Positions 43,362-52,026 of a stretch of DNA of 64,000 nt are shown here, one piece after another. The position numbers and the translations under genes are program-made. The notes under the pieces were generated by a model. That model was not told where the DNA came from and searched no databases. It saw only the letters and a list, made by a program, of their open reading frames with translations. Position 1 is the stretch's first letter. Each line of letters starts with the position of its first letter. The DNA comes from Geodermatophilus normandii (lineage in GTDB: Bacteria; Actinomycetota; Actinomycetes; Mycobacteriales; Geodermatophilaceae). The stretch covers positions 3,178,001 through 3,242,000 of the forward strand of contig NZ_QGTX01000001.1 in NCBI RefSeq assembly GCF_003182485.1, given 5' to 3'.

Positions 43362-45020
43362 TCAGGACTCCGCGATCCAGACGGCGGTGTCCGGCGGCAG
43401 CGCCACCGACCGGGCCGAGGTGTGGACGCCGGGGCCGGACTCCAGCAGCACCTGCCCGCGGGAGCGGACCAGCGCGGTGCCGGTGCCCATGTTGACCACG
43501 CAGCGCACCGTCCGGCCGCCGCCGGTGCAGCGCACGGTGAGGACGTCGCCGCGGGTGCTCACGGTGGCCTCGCCGCTGCCCAGCGCCGGGTGCTCGGCGC
43601 GGATGCCCAGCGCCGTCCGGTAGAGGTGCAGCACCGAGCCGGAGTCGCGGGTCTGCCGGGACACGGCGTGCCGCTTCCACTCCGCGGGCACCGGCAGCCA
43701 GGGCCTCGCCGAGCGGGTGGGCGAGAAGCCGACGCCGGTCGTGGCGTTCCACGGCATCGGCACGCGGCAGCCGTCGCGGCCGGCGCGCTCGCCGCCGCTG
43801 CGGTGGAAGATCGGGTCCTGCCTGGCCTCGTCGGGGACGTGCGCCTGGGGCAGGCCGAGCTCGTCGCCGGCGTAGACGTAGGCCGAGCCGGGCAGCGCCA
43901 GCAGCAGCATCGCCGCCGCCCGGGCGCGGGCCAGGCCGGTCTCGCCGCCGCCGAAGCGGGTGACCATGCGGTCCTTGTCGTGGTTGCCCAGCACCCACGA
44001 CACCGGCGCGCCCACGCGGCCGAAGGCCTCCAGGGCACTGCCGATCGCCTCGGCGAAGGCCGGGGTCTCCCACGCGGACTTCAGCAGCCGGAACGACAGG
44101 GACTGGTGCAGCTCGTCGGGCCGCGAGTAGAGGGCGACCTCGTCGAGGTCGGCCAGGCAGACCTCGCCGACCAGCATGGTGTCCGGGTACTCGTCGCAGA
44201 CCGCGCGCCAGCGCCGCCACACGTCGTGCACCTCGGGCTGGTTCCAGGTCATGGCCTGCTCGGGGCCGTGGCCGAAGAGGGTGGGGGAGTACTCGCCCGG
44301 GTTGTCGCGCAGCCCGGCGTCCTTGTGGAGGCCGTAGGCGACGTCGACCCGGAAGCCGCTCACGCCGCGGTCGAGCCAGAAGCGCAGGGTCCGCTCGAAG
44401 TCCTCGGCCACGGCCGGGTCGCGCCAGTTGAGGTCGGGCTGCTCGGGGGCGAACAGGTGCAGGTACCAGCGGCCGTCCGGGGTCCGCGACCAGGCCGGCC
44501 CGCCGAACAGCGAGCGCCAGTTGTTCGGCGGCTGCTCCGACGGCGGCGCGAAGTGGTACCGCGCGGCCTCGGGGGAGTCGGGGTCGGCCAGCGCCGCCTG
44601 GAACCAGGGGTGCCGGTCGGAGGTGTGGTTGGGGACGACGTCGAGCACGACGCGCAGGCCCAGCCGGCGGGCGTCGGCCACCAGCGCCTCGACGTCGGAC
44701 ACGTCGCCGTACTCGGGGTCCACCGCCCGATAGTCGACGACGTCGTAGCCGCCGTCGGCGCCGCCGGAGGGGTAGTGCGGGTTGATCCACAGCGCGTCGA
44801 CGCCGAGCCACGACAGGTACGGCAGGCGGGCGCGCAGGCCCGCGAGGTCGCCGATGCCGTCGCCGTTGCCGTCGGCGAAGGAGCGCAGGTAGACCTGGTA
44901 GACGACGGCCGAGCGCCACCAGGGCTGGTCGAGCTGCCCCGGCCGCTCCAGGGCGGGCGTCTCCCGGGACCACGGCTGCTGACCGGCCGCACTGCCGGCC
45001 GCCACGAGTCGAGCGGACAT
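43362..45020 (-). CDS. GH13 alpha-glucosidase/oligo-1,6-glucosidase
   Basis: A 552-residue cytoplasmic glycoside hydrolase that cleaves alpha-1,4 or alpha-1,6 glucosidic bonds. The barrel starts with WWRSAVVYQVYLRSFADGNG. Catalytic residues are the nucleophile Asp in SGFRVDVAYGL, the acid Glu in LVGEVCLAD and the transition-state Asp in GNHDKDRMV. Also seen are VVPNHTSDRHPWF (region I/II) and a C-terminal beta domain near AVSRQTRDSGSVL. The ATG at 45020 (MSARL) is chosen because the barrel begins about 34 residues later. No signal peptide is present. It probably degrades trehalose, maltodextrin or isomaltose; a trehalose synthase-like specificity is possible. Confidence 0.88.
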   Translation of the reverse strand: MSARLVAAGSAAGQQPWSRETPALERPGQLDQPWWRSAVVYQVYLRSFADGNGDGIGDLAGLRARLPYLSWLGVDALWINPHYPSGGADGGYDVVDYRAVDPEYGDVSDVEALVADARRLGLRVVLDVVPNHTSDRHPWFQAALADPDSPEAARYHFAPPSEQPPNNWRSLFGGPAWSRTPDGRWYLHLFAPEQPDLNWRDPAVAEDFERTLRFWLDRGVSGFRVDVAYGLHKDAGLRDNPGEYSPTLFGHGPEQAMTWNQPEVHDVWRRWRAVCDEYPDTMLVGEVCLADLDEVALYSRPDELHQSLSFRLLKSAWETPAFAEAIGSALEAFGRVGAPVSWVLGNHDKDRMVTRFGGGETGLARARAAAMLLLALPGSAYVYAGDELGLPQAHVPDEARQDPIFHRSGGERAGRDGCRVPMPWNATTGVGFSPTRSARPWLPVPAEWKRHAVSRQTRDSGSVLHLYRTALGIRAEHPALGSGEATVSTRGDVLTVRCTGGGRTVRCVVNMGTGTALVRSRGQVLLESGPGVHTSARSVALPPDTAVWIAES

Positions 45021-45232
45021 GCGCCCAGGATCGGCACTCCCCGTGGTCCGATCGCAGGTCGTGCACGCCAAAGAGTGCCGTCATGATCGTCACGTTCCGC
45101 CGAACGCGCAGGTGCGGGGCGTGCACGGTGTCCTCAGGCACACCCCGGATGGAGGACCCTCCTGCCGGTGTTGCACCAGCCGTCACACGAGTCACGAGCC
45201 GCCGTCGCCCGGCGGCAGGGAGTACCCGCACC

Positions 45233-45403
45233 ATGACCAGCCCCACGGCCAGTTCCACGGCACCCGCCACGACCGGCCGCACCGCCTGCTTCCGTCATCC
45301 CCGGCACGTCTGGATCGCCAGCTGCCCCGACTGCACCGCCTGGTACCTCGCCGGCCTGCGCGCCGCGCCCAGGAACCGCGACCGGGCCGCCTCGGCGGTC
45401 TGA
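45233..45403 (+). CDS. Small Cys/His-motif protein
   Basis: A 56-residue protein. The middle reads CFRHPRHVWIASCPDCTAWY and holds three Cys and two His with the spacing C-x3-H-x2-H-x5-C-x2-C, which suits one zinc site. The Ser/Thr-rich N-terminus and Arg/Ala tail are low complexity. The ATG at 45233 follows AGGGAG at suitable spacing. A strong hairpin terminator begins six bases after the TGA, which supports a real transcription unit. No function is known to me. A longer in-frame start at 45083 would add Arg/Thr-rich sequence that looks non-coding. Confidence 0.6.
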   Translation: MTSPTASSTAPATTGRTACFRHPRHVWIASCPDCTAWYLAGLRAAPRNRDRAASAV

Positions 45404-45409
45404 TCGACC

Positions 45410-45451
45410 CGACGGCGCCCCTCCTGCTCCCCGGCCGGAGGGGCGCCGTCG
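45410..45451 (+). terminator. Strong hairpin terminator
   Basis: CGACGGCGCCCCTC (45410-45423) pairs perfectly with 45438-45451, making a 14-bp stem. It starts six bases after the stop of the small Cys/His gene and also sits upstream of the LLM gene at 45526. Confidence 0.65.
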
Positions 45452-45525
45452 TGTCCGGGGCTGGTTGACTGGTCGTTGAACGCTCGACGACCGGGGGCCT
45501 GCGTCCCCACCGGAGGAGGACGGCC

Positions 45526-46554
45526 GTGCACGTCGGTGTGGACAGCTTCGTGGCGGCGGTGACCGATCCGCGCAGCGGCCGCCGGGTCGGCCCCGAGGAG
45601 CGGATGGCGCACCTGCTCGAGGAGATCGAGCTCGCCGACCGGGTGGGCCTGTACTCCTTCGGGATCGGCGAGCACCACCGGCCCGAGTACTACGACTCCG
45701 CGCCCCCCGTGATCCTGGCCGCGGCCGCCGCGCGCACCGAGCGGATCCGGCTGGGCAGCGCCGTCGCGGTGCTGTCGGCGGCCGACCCGGTCCGGGTGTT
45801 CCAGCAGTTCGCCACCCTGGACCTCATCAGCCGGGGGCGCATCGACCTCGTCGTCGGCCGCGGCTCCTTCACCGAGGCGTTCCCGCTGTTCGGCCTGTCG
45901 CTCGCCGACTACGACGAGCTCTTCGACGAGAAGCTCGACCTGCTGCTGCGCATCCGCGCGTCCGAGCACGTCACCTGGTCGGGCCGGCACCGCCCGGCGC
46001 TCACCGGCCAGGGCGTCTACCCGCGGCCGCTGCAGGACCCCCTGCCGATCTGGGTGGGCGTGGGCGGCACCCCGACGTCCTTCGTCCGGGCCGGCCTGCT
46101 GGGCCTGCCGCTCATGGTCGCGATCATCGGTGGTGAGCCCCGGCAGTTCGCCCCGCTCGTCGACCTCTACCGGCAGGCCGGCGCGCAGGCCGGGCACCCA
46201 CCCGAGCGGCTGCAGGTGGGGCTGCACGTCTTCGGCTACGTCGCCGACAGCACCCGGGCGGCGGCGGACACCATCTACCCGGGCTGGCACGAGATGTTCA
46301 CCGCGGTCTCCCGGGAGCGCGGCTTCCGCGCACCCACCCGCGCGCAGTTCGACGCCACCAGCGGCCCCGACGGCGCGTTCTTCATGGGCGACCCGGACAC
46401 GGTGGCCGACAAGCTGCGGCGGATCTCCGCGCAGCTCGGCGGCGTGGACCGGGTCTCGATCCAGATGACCAACCCGCGCCTGGCCCACGAGGACCTGTTG
46501 CGGGGCATCGAGCTGCTGGGCACCGAGGTGGCGCCCCGGGTCGCCGCGGGCTGA
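45526..46554 (+). CDS. LLM-class flavin-dependent oxidoreductase
   Basis: A 342-residue luciferase-like TIM-barrel enzyme. Conserved parts are GVDSFVAAVTDPRSG, the SFGIGEHHRPEYYDSAPPVI flavin-binding entry, RIRLGSAVAVLSAADPVRVF, GRIDLVVGRGSFTEAFPLFG and a C-terminal FFMGDPDTVADKLRRI. It belongs to the common Atu2307/SP_0267-like group without a known substrate. The GTG at 45526 has GGAGGAGGA upstream. A possible -35, TTGACT, lies at 45465-45470. It converges on the DUF899 gene with a 9-base gap. It is not closely similar to the LLM enzyme at 22957. Confidence 0.85.
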   Translation: MHVGVDSFVAAVTDPRSGRRVGPEERMAHLLEEIELADRVGLYSFGIGEHHRPEYYDSAPPVILAAAAARTERIRLGSAVAVLSAADPVRVFQQFATLDLISRGRIDLVVGRGSFTEAFPLFGLSLADYDELFDEKLDLLLRIRASEHVTWSGRHRPALTGQGVYPRPLQDPLPIWVGVGGTPTSFVRAGLLGLPLMVAIIGGEPRQFAPLVDLYRQAGAQAGHPPERLQVGLHVFGYVADSTRAAADTIYPGWHEMFTAVSRERGFRAPTRAQFDATSGPDGAFFMGDPDTVADKLRRISAQLGGVDRVSIQMTNPRLAHEDLLRGIELLGTEVAPRVAAG

Positions 46555-46563
46555 GGTCGCGCC

Positions 46564-47196
46564 TCAGGAGTGGCCGCCGTGCCGGCCGAGCGTCTGCACG
46601 GGAGTCGCGCCGGGCCGGGGCCACTGCGGCACGGGGCGGCTGGTCGGCCCCCAGGTGGCGTTGCCGTCGGCGTCCGAACGCCAGTACCAGCACGCGTGGT
46701 CCCCCTCGGGCCGGCCCTCGGGTTCGTCCTCCCACGCCTCGCCGCGGCCGTAGGGCGTCCGGTCGAGCAGGCCGAAGGACCCGGCGACCGGCTCGTTGCC
46801 GCGGCCGGTCGTGGAGTAGGTGAGGAACGTGCGGTCGACGTCGCGCAGGAAGCAGGTCAGGTACCCCATGGCGCCGCCGACCGGCTCCGCCACGTCCCGC
46901 ACCGAGTACCAGGGCCGGGAGTACCCCATGAACGCGACGTAGGCGGCCACCTCGTCCCACCGGCCCGTGGTCACGACGGCGGAGGAGACGCCGCGGGCCT
47001 CGAGGTGGACGGTGTCCCGGAGCTGCCAGGTCGTCATGGTGCAGCCCTCGCACTGCCCCTGGTGCGGCGCGCCGTCGTACCACATGTGCTTGTGGACCAC
47101 GAGCTCCTCGCGCCCCCGGAACAGGTCCAGGAACGGGACCGGGCCGTCGGGCCCGACCACCTCGACCGTCCCGTCGAACTCCAGCGTGGTCGTCAT
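46564..47196 (-). CDS. DUF899 thioredoxin-like protein
   Basis: A 210-residue protein of the DUF899 family, a thioredoxin-like fold of unknown role. The characteristic LVVHKHMWYDGAPHQGQCEG, then CTMTTWQL, carries a C-x-x-C pair, and WYSVRDVAEPVGGAMGYLTC is also a family segment. It ends with a Trp-rich WYWRSDADGNATWGP part. The ATG at 47196 follows GGAGGACGCC. The redox pair suggests a thiol-linked function. It converges on the LLM gene and is divergent from the PspC gene. Confidence 0.82.
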   Translation of the reverse strand: MTTTLEFDGTVEVVGPDGPVPFLDLFRGREELVVHKHMWYDGAPHQGQCEGCTMTTWQLRDTVHLEARGVSSAVVTTGRWDEVAAYVAFMGYSRPWYSVRDVAEPVGGAMGYLTCFLRDVDRTFLTYSTTGRGNEPVAGSFGLLDRTPYGRGEAWEDEPEGRPEGDHACWYWRSDADGNATWGPTSRPVPQWPRPGATPVQTLGRHGGHS

Positions 47197-47358
47197 GGCG
47201 TCCTCCGGTGGGTGTGGGACCGGCGTCCCGCGACAGCCGGGCAGACCCGCGGGCCGGCCGGGACTCGTCGCCGGAGGCCGGGGACCAGGGTCGGGTCCGG
47301 GTGCGGTTCCGGGCCTTCCCCGATGCGGCGGGACGGCCCGCGGCGGGAGCCTCGTGCC

Positions 47359-47655
47359 ATGACCACACCGACCCCCTTCCCGCCTCCCACCACCACCCCG
47401 GTCCGGCTGCGGCGCAGCTCGACCGACCGCATGCTCGGCGGCGTCTGCGGCGGCCTGGCCACCTACACCGGCGTCGACGCCGTGCTGTGGCGCGCCGGCG
47501 TCGTCGCGCTCTCCCTCGCCGGCGGCGCCGGCCTGGTCCTCTACGCCGTCCTCTGGGTGCTCACCCCGGCCGACCCGCCCGCGCCCGGTGAGCAGCCGCG
47601 ACCGGTGGACCGGTTCGTCGACCGCCTCGCCGGACGGACCGACGGCGCCGCCTGA
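47359..47655 (+). CDS. PspC-domain membrane protein
   Basis: A 98-residue protein with a phage-shock-protein C domain. RRSSTDRMLGGVCGGLATYT, then GVDAVLWRAGVVALSLAGG, then a membrane helix LVLYAVLWVLTPADPP match PspC closely. It begins with a Pro/Thr-rich tail and ends with charged residues. PspC responds to membrane stress, usually by binding PspB or a sensor kinase; none is adjacent here. ATG 47359 follows GGGAG. Confidence 0.85.
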   Translation: MTTPTPFPPPTTTPVRLRRSSTDRMLGGVCGGLATYTGVDAVLWRAGVVALSLAGGAGLVLYAVLWVLTPADPPAPGEQPRPVDRFVDRLAGRTDGAA

Positions 47656-47664
47656 GCGCCGCGG

Positions 47665-50472
47665 TCAGGGCCGGGGCGGGAACAGCCGCGCCAACCCGAC
47701 CCGGGACCGCAGTCCGCGCTTGCGGTAGACGCTGCTCAGGTGGTGCTCGACGGTCTTCGGGCTGAGGAAGAGCGCCGCCGCGATCTCCGCGTTGGAGTGC
47801 CCCTGCGCCGCCAGGACGGCGATCCGCGTCTCCTGGGCGGTCAGGGGCTCCTCCGGCAGCGCACGGCGCGGTCGGGCGGTGCGCCCGGTGGCCCGCAGCT
47901 CGTCCTCGGCCCGCCGCGCCCACGCGGCGAGGTCCGTCGCGGCGAAGGCGTCGGCCGCGGCGGCCAGCTCCTCCCGCGCCCGCGTCCGCCGTCCCGCGCG
48001 GCGCAGCCGGGCGCCGTACAGCAGCCGGGTGTGCGGCGTCTCGAAGGCGTCGGGCGCCAGGGCGTGCGCGGCCAGCGCCTGCTCGAACAGCGCGGCCGCC
48101 CCGTCGTCGTCGGGGGAGGTCAGCGCCCGGCACCGGGCCACCAGGGCCGCGGTCGGGGGCAGCGGTGACGGCGACACCCGCTCGTAGTCGGCGGCCAGCC
48201 GCGCGGCCTCGGCGACCCGGCCCAGCCCCGTCCACGCCTCCACCAGCAGCGGTGCGACGCCGAGCGGCTCACCCAGCGCCCCCACCCCGCCGTCGGCGGC
48301 CAGCCGCGCCTCCAGCAGCGTCGCGGTGCCGACGAGGTCGCCGCGGCACAGCGCGCAGAAGGCCTCGGTGAGCGCGAGGTGCGCGGCCACCCCGGCCGTG
48401 CCGGCGCGCAGGACGAGGGCCCGGGCGCGCGCGAGGTGCGCCGCGGCCTCCGCGTGCCGGCCGCGGGCCGCGTGCTCCCAGGCCAGCAGCTCCAGGGCCG
48501 GCGCGGCGTCGGCGACGTAGCCGAGCTGCTCCGCCAGGTCGACGGCCTCGCCGGCGTCGGCGAAGGCGCCGTGGTGGTCGCCCAGCAGCTGCGCCCTGCC
48601 GTGGGCGGTCATCGCGAGGACGCTCACCAGCACGCCCAGCGCCCCGAGCGCCCGCGCCTCGCGCAGCCGGCGCTCCACCGCCGGGACGGCGCCGAGCGGG
48701 TCGGCCGTCCAGCCCAGCCCGAGCACCGCCAGGGGCAGCAGCCGCGGCTCGGCGCGCAGGTCCGGCTCGGCCTCCATCGTGTCCAGCGCCCGCTGCAGGA
48801 GCGTCCGGCCGCGCCCCTCGTCGCCGTCGTGGACGGCGGCCAGACCGGTCACCCACGCCGCGAGGGCGCGCTGCAGCGGGTCCCCGTCGTCGGCTCCCGC
48901 GGCGATCCGCCGCGCGGTGTCCCGCATGCCCGCCACGTCGCCCAGCCGGTGCTCGGCGACGGCCAGGTCGGTGAGCACCCAGGCGGCGGCACGGCCCCGC
49001 GCGAGGTCCGCGGCCGCGCGCAGCAGGTCCCGTGCGGCCGGCACCGAGCCGGCGTCCTGCTCGACCCGGCCCAGGACGTGCAGCACCCCGGCGCGGGCGG
49101 CGCCGGTCGCCGGGCCGCGCAGGACCACGCCGGCCAGCGACCGGGCGCGGGCGGTGTCCCCGCCGACGGCGGCGTCCGCAACGGCGGCCGCCAGCAGGTC
49201 CGCCGAGCGTGCGGCGTCGCCGGTCAGCGCTGCCGCCCGTTCGAGGGCCGCCGAGGAGGCGGCGTAGCCGCGGCGGTCGCGCGCCCGGCCGGCCAGGCCC
49301 GCCAGCTCCCCGGCCAGCGCCTCGTCCGGGCCGGCCGCGGCGAGGGCGCGGTGCCACACCCGGGCGACGTCGTCCCCGGTCCGGGCGGTGTCGGCGAGGA
49401 GGCGGTGCGCCCGCCGGCGGTCGGCGGGCGCCGCGCGCTCCCACACCAGGCTCCGCAGCAGCGGGTGGCGGAAGGCGAGGGCGTCCCCGTCGCGGACGAC
49501 GACCCCGCGCTGCTCGGCGGCGTCGAGGGCGGGACCGGGGTCGGTGCCCGACCGCGCCAGGGCGGCGGCCACCGCCGCGGCGCTGCCGTCGAGCGCGGCG
49601 GCCAGCAGCAGCAGCGCTTCCTCCGCGCCGGGCGGGAGCGCCGCGAGGTCCGGTGCGAGGGCACCGGCCAGCGCCGGGCCGGCCGGCAGGTCGGCGGGCA
49701 GCGGAGCGGTGCCGGCGCGCTGCTCCGGCGTCAGCGCGCCGGCCACCTCCAGCAGCGCGAGGGGGACCCCGCCGAGGCGGTCGGCGAGCCGGTGCGCCAC
49801 GGGCGGGGCGACGGTCCGGGCGAGCAGCGTGCGGGCGTCCCCGGGGGCGAGGGCGGGCACGGGGAGGACCTCGGCACCGGCGACCGGTCCGGGGGCGGGA
49901 CGCCGCGCCGCGAGCACCGCGACCCGGTCACCGTGCATCCGGCGCGCGGCGAACAGCAGCGCGCCCGCGGACTCGGGATCGACCCACTGCAGGTCGTCGA
50001 CCAGCACCAGCAGCGGGCCGGACACCGCGGCCGCGGCGAGCAGCGACAGCGTGGCGGCCGCGACGAGGTGCCGCTCGCCCGGGACGTCGACCGGGCCCCA
50101 TCCCAGCGCCGCCGCGAGCGCCGCGGCCTGGCCGGGCGGGACCTCGGCCAGCAGGGACCGCAGCGGGGTCAGCAGCTCCAGCAGCGCGGCCTGCGGCAGG
50201 GTGGCCTCGGACTCGACGCCCCGCGCGCGCAGGACGCCGAAGCCGGCGGCCCGACCGGCCGCGGCCCGCAGCAGCGCCGTCTTGCCGACCCCGGGCCCGC
50301 CCTCCAGGACGAGCAGGCCGGGGCAGCCGCCGCGAGCGTCGTCGAGCAGGCGGTCGACGCGGGCCAGCTCCGCCGCGCGGCCCACCAGGTCGCGGGTTTC
50401 CCCCGACGCGACGGCGCCCCCGCCGGACCGACGCTCGTCCGGCAGGGACCCCTCGGGAGGACACCATGTCAT
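47665..50472 (-). CDS. LuxR-family ATP-binding transcriptional activator (LAL type)
   Basis: A 935-residue regulator. It has an AAA-type ATPase (Walker A GGPGVGKTALLRAA near residue 57, Walker B LVLVDDLQWVDP near 155), a long TPR-like helical middle and a C-terminal LuxR helix-turn-helix. That ends as LTAQETRIAVLAAQGHSNAE, then SPKTVEHHLSSVYRKRGLRS. This is the LAL (MalT-like) layout, in which ATP and a ligand switch DNA binding. The start is uncertain: ATG 50472 (MTWCPPEG) is used, and an in-frame ATG at 50520 is possible. The start overlaps that of a small plus-strand ORF. Its operon target is not visible. Confidence 0.82.
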   Translation of the reverse strand: MTWCPPEGSLPDERRSGGGAVASGETRDLVGRAAELARVDRLLDDARGGCPGLLVLEGGPGVGKTALLRAAAGRAAGFGVLRARGVESEATLPQAALLELLTPLRSLLAEVPPGQAAALAAALGWGPVDVPGERHLVAAATLSLLAAAAVSGPLLVLVDDLQWVDPESAGALLFAARRMHGDRVAVLAARRPAPGPVAGAEVLPVPALAPGDARTLLARTVAPPVAHRLADRLGGVPLALLEVAGALTPEQRAGTAPLPADLPAGPALAGALAPDLAALPPGAEEALLLLAAALDGSAAAVAAALARSGTDPGPALDAAEQRGVVVRDGDALAFRHPLLRSLVWERAAPADRRRAHRLLADTARTGDDVARVWHRALAAAGPDEALAGELAGLAGRARDRRGYAASSAALERAAALTGDAARSADLLAAAVADAAVGGDTARARSLAGVVLRGPATGAARAGVLHVLGRVEQDAGSVPAARDLLRAAADLARGRAAAWVLTDLAVAEHRLGDVAGMRDTARRIAAGADDGDPLQRALAAWVTGLAAVHDGDEGRGRTLLQRALDTMEAEPDLRAEPRLLPLAVLGLGWTADPLGAVPAVERRLREARALGALGVLVSVLAMTAHGRAQLLGDHHGAFADAGEAVDLAEQLGYVADAAPALELLAWEHAARGRHAEAAAHLARARALVLRAGTAGVAAHLALTEAFCALCRGDLVGTATLLEARLAADGGVGALGEPLGVAPLLVEAWTGLGRVAEAARLAADYERVSPSPLPPTAALVARCRALTSPDDDGAAALFEQALAAHALAPDAFETPHTRLLYGARLRRAGRRTRAREELAAAADAFAATDLAAWARRAEDELRATGRTARPRRALPEEPLTAQETRIAVLAAQGHSNAEIAAALFLSPKTVEHHLSSVYRKRGLRSRVGLARLFPPRP

Positions 50473-50624
50473 CGACCCAGCCCCAGACGCAGACCCGGAC
50501 CCCTGCTCGGAACCAGCCACCGGCCCCGACGCTATCGCCGATCGGCACCCAGCTGAGGTGGCTCGCGTGCCTGTTCGGGGCTCCGTTCGACCGCCGGCTG
50601 CTCCCGTGGCGCAGCCCGCGGTGA
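50466..50624 (+). CDS. Small basic hypothetical protein
   Basis: A 52-residue possible protein with a Thr/Gln/Pro-rich N-terminus and a C-terminal amphipathic segment LRWLACLFGAPFDRRLLPWR. The ATG has an excellent GGGAGG at 50456-50461, five bases upstream. The start codon overlaps the minus-strand start at 50470-50472. No homologue is known to me. Without other support it may be a chance ORF, but the ribosome binding site is better than most here. Confidence 0.4.
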   Translation: MSSTQPQTQTRTPARNQPPAPTLSPIGTQLRWLACLFGAPFDRRLLPWRSPR

Positions 50625-50644
50625 GCGACCCCGGCGCCGGCCGC

Positions 50645-51418
50645 TCAGCGCGCGGGGGTGGGCAGGATGCCCCGCCGCTGCGCCTCGAGCACCGCGGTCA
50701 GCCGGTCGTGGACGCCGAGCTTGCGGTACACCCGCGCGGCGTGCGTGGTGACCGTGCGGACCGAGCAGCCCAGCCGGTGGGCGGCCGCGCCGGCGGTCAG
50801 CCCGTCGGCCAGGCACAGCAGCACCGCCGTCTCCCGCCCGGTGAGGCCGGCCTCGCGCGCGCGGTCGGGTGCCTCACCGGCGGGGTCCTGCAACCGCGCC
50901 AGCAGGCGGACGTGCCGGTCCAGCGCCCGCAGCACCGGCTGCACGGTCGCCAGCAGCTCCAGGTCGTCCGCGGTGAAGTCCCGGCGAGCCCGGCCGAAGG
51001 CGAACCCGCAGACCTCGGCCGGCCCGCCGCGCAGCGGCAGGCTCACCGCCTGGTCCCAGCCGCACACCTCGTCCAGCACGCCGCGGGCGGGGGAGCGGCG
51101 CCAGGTCTGCCACCCGCCGGCGGCCTCCTGCGCCGTCATCGGGGCGAGGTCCCCGGCCGCGGCTGCGGCGAGCAGCGGGTTGGCCGCGCGCATGCGGTGC
51201 GTGGCGCCGACCAGCTGCTCGAGCTGAGCGGCGTCGAACCCGCTGCCGATGATCATGGTGGCGCCGGTGCGCCAGTCGGTGCACTGCAGGACCGCGCCGG
51301 GTGCCTCCAGCCGCGGGCACAGGACCGCGAAGACCGGCCCGGTGGGCAGGCGGGGACCGACGATCCCGTCGAGCAGGCCGACCACCAGGTCGGTGAGCTC
51401 CCGGACCACAGGCTCCAT
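50645..51418 (-). CDS. LuxR-family transcriptional regulator
   Basis: A 257-residue cytoplasmic regulator. The N-terminal 180 residues may form a GAF-like sensor (ATMIIGSGFDAAQLEQLVGA, DEVCGWDQAVSLPLRGGP). The C-terminal LuxR helix-turn-helix is clear: GLTGRETAVLLCLADGLTAG, then CSVRTVTTHAARVYRKLGVH. The ATG at 51418 (MEPVV) is taken because the upstream in-frame extension is Arg/Pro-rich noise. It is divergent from the small protein gene at 51655, and an inverted repeat between them is a likely site. A phosphorylatable receiver domain is absent. Confidence 0.82.
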   Translation of the reverse strand: MEPVVRELTDLVVGLLDGIVGPRLPTGPVFAVLCPRLEAPGAVLQCTDWRTGATMIIGSGFDAAQLEQLVGATHRMRAANPLLAAAAAGDLAPMTAQEAAGGWQTWRRSPARGVLDEVCGWDQAVSLPLRGGPAEVCGFAFGRARRDFTADDLELLATVQPVLRALDRHVRLLARLQDPAGEAPDRAREAGLTGRETAVLLCLADGLTAGAAAHRLGCSVRTVTTHAARVYRKLGVHDRLTAVLEAQRRGILPTPAR

Positions 51419-51578
51419 GGCCGGCCTCCGACGTCCCCCACTCGCGGGACCGCCGGTCCCGCGCCCGCCGCGCGTGCGGTCCCCCGCACGGGACGAGCGT
51501 GACCGGGGCGGCGGCGCGCCGTCAACGGTCGACCGCGCGGTTCCGGCCGCGGTCAAGGTGGTCCGGTGCGGGCGGGGC

Positions 51579-51594
51579 TACGCAGTTGTGCGTA
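51579..51594. promoter_or_regulatory. Probable LuxR-type operator
   Basis: TACGCA-GTTG-TGCGTA is a perfect inverted repeat with 6-bp arms. It lies 24 bases before a TAGCGT -10 (51619-51624) of the gene at 51655 and between it and the LuxR regulator. It is a natural candidate site for that regulator. Confidence 0.5.
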
Positions 51595-51654
51595 CAGACG
51601 GCCTCGCTCCGCCGTCCCTAGCGTTCGGGCATCCGCACCGACCAGGGGGAAACC

Positions 51655-52011
51655 GTGTCACTCCTCGTGCTGCACCTGCGCTGGAACGACCTCGACCAGG
51701 AGCGGTACGCCCGGCTCCGCGACGCCATCCCGGAGGGCGACGACCGGCCGTCCAGCTGCCTGTCCCGCCGGCACGTCCGGCAGCCGCGGGCGGTGATGGT
51801 CTACGAGGTGTGGGACGACGGTGCCGCCGCCGAGGAGGAGCTCGCCCGGGTGCGTGCCGTGCTCGGTGCCGGTCCCGACGAGCCGCAGCGCGTCGTCTTC
51901 TCGATGCCCGACCTGTTCGCTGTCGGCTTCCCCGCCCGCAGGCCCGCGGCCTCCGCCGTGCCGATCCCCGCCCCGCGGTCGCCGGCCGAGATGCCCGCAC
52001 CCGTCGGCTGA
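51655..52011 (+). CDS. Hypothetical protein, small alpha/beta type
   Basis: A 118-residue protein. It starts SLLVLHLRWNDLDQERYARL and has VMVYEVWDDGAAAEEELARV and QRVVFSMPDLFAVGF, a strand-helix-strand pattern like small ferredoxin-like (ABM-type) domains. The Pro/Ala tail is unstructured. I give no function. The GTG at 51655 follows AGGGGGAA. TAGCGT at 51619-51624 is a good -10, and the inverted repeat at 51579-51594 lies just upstream. It is likely controlled by the divergent LuxR regulator. Confidence 0.6.
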   Translation: MSLLVLHLRWNDLDQERYARLRDAIPEGDDRPSSCLSRRHVRQPRAVMVYEVWDDGAAAEEELARVRAVLGAGPDEPQRVVFSMPDLFAVGFPARRPAASAVPIPAPRSPAEMPAPVG

Positions 52012-52026
52012 GGGCCGCCTCCGGGG

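Noticed and set aside
45061..45126. Inverted repeat GTGCACGCC (45061-45069) with GGCGTGCAC (45118-45126)
   Set aside because: Arms are 9 bp but 48 bases apart with no clear promoter relation; too weak to call an operator.
45083..45232. Longer N-terminus for the small Cys/His protein from ATG 45083
   Set aside because: The extension is Arg/Thr/Pro-rich noise without a ribosome site, while ATG 45233 has one.
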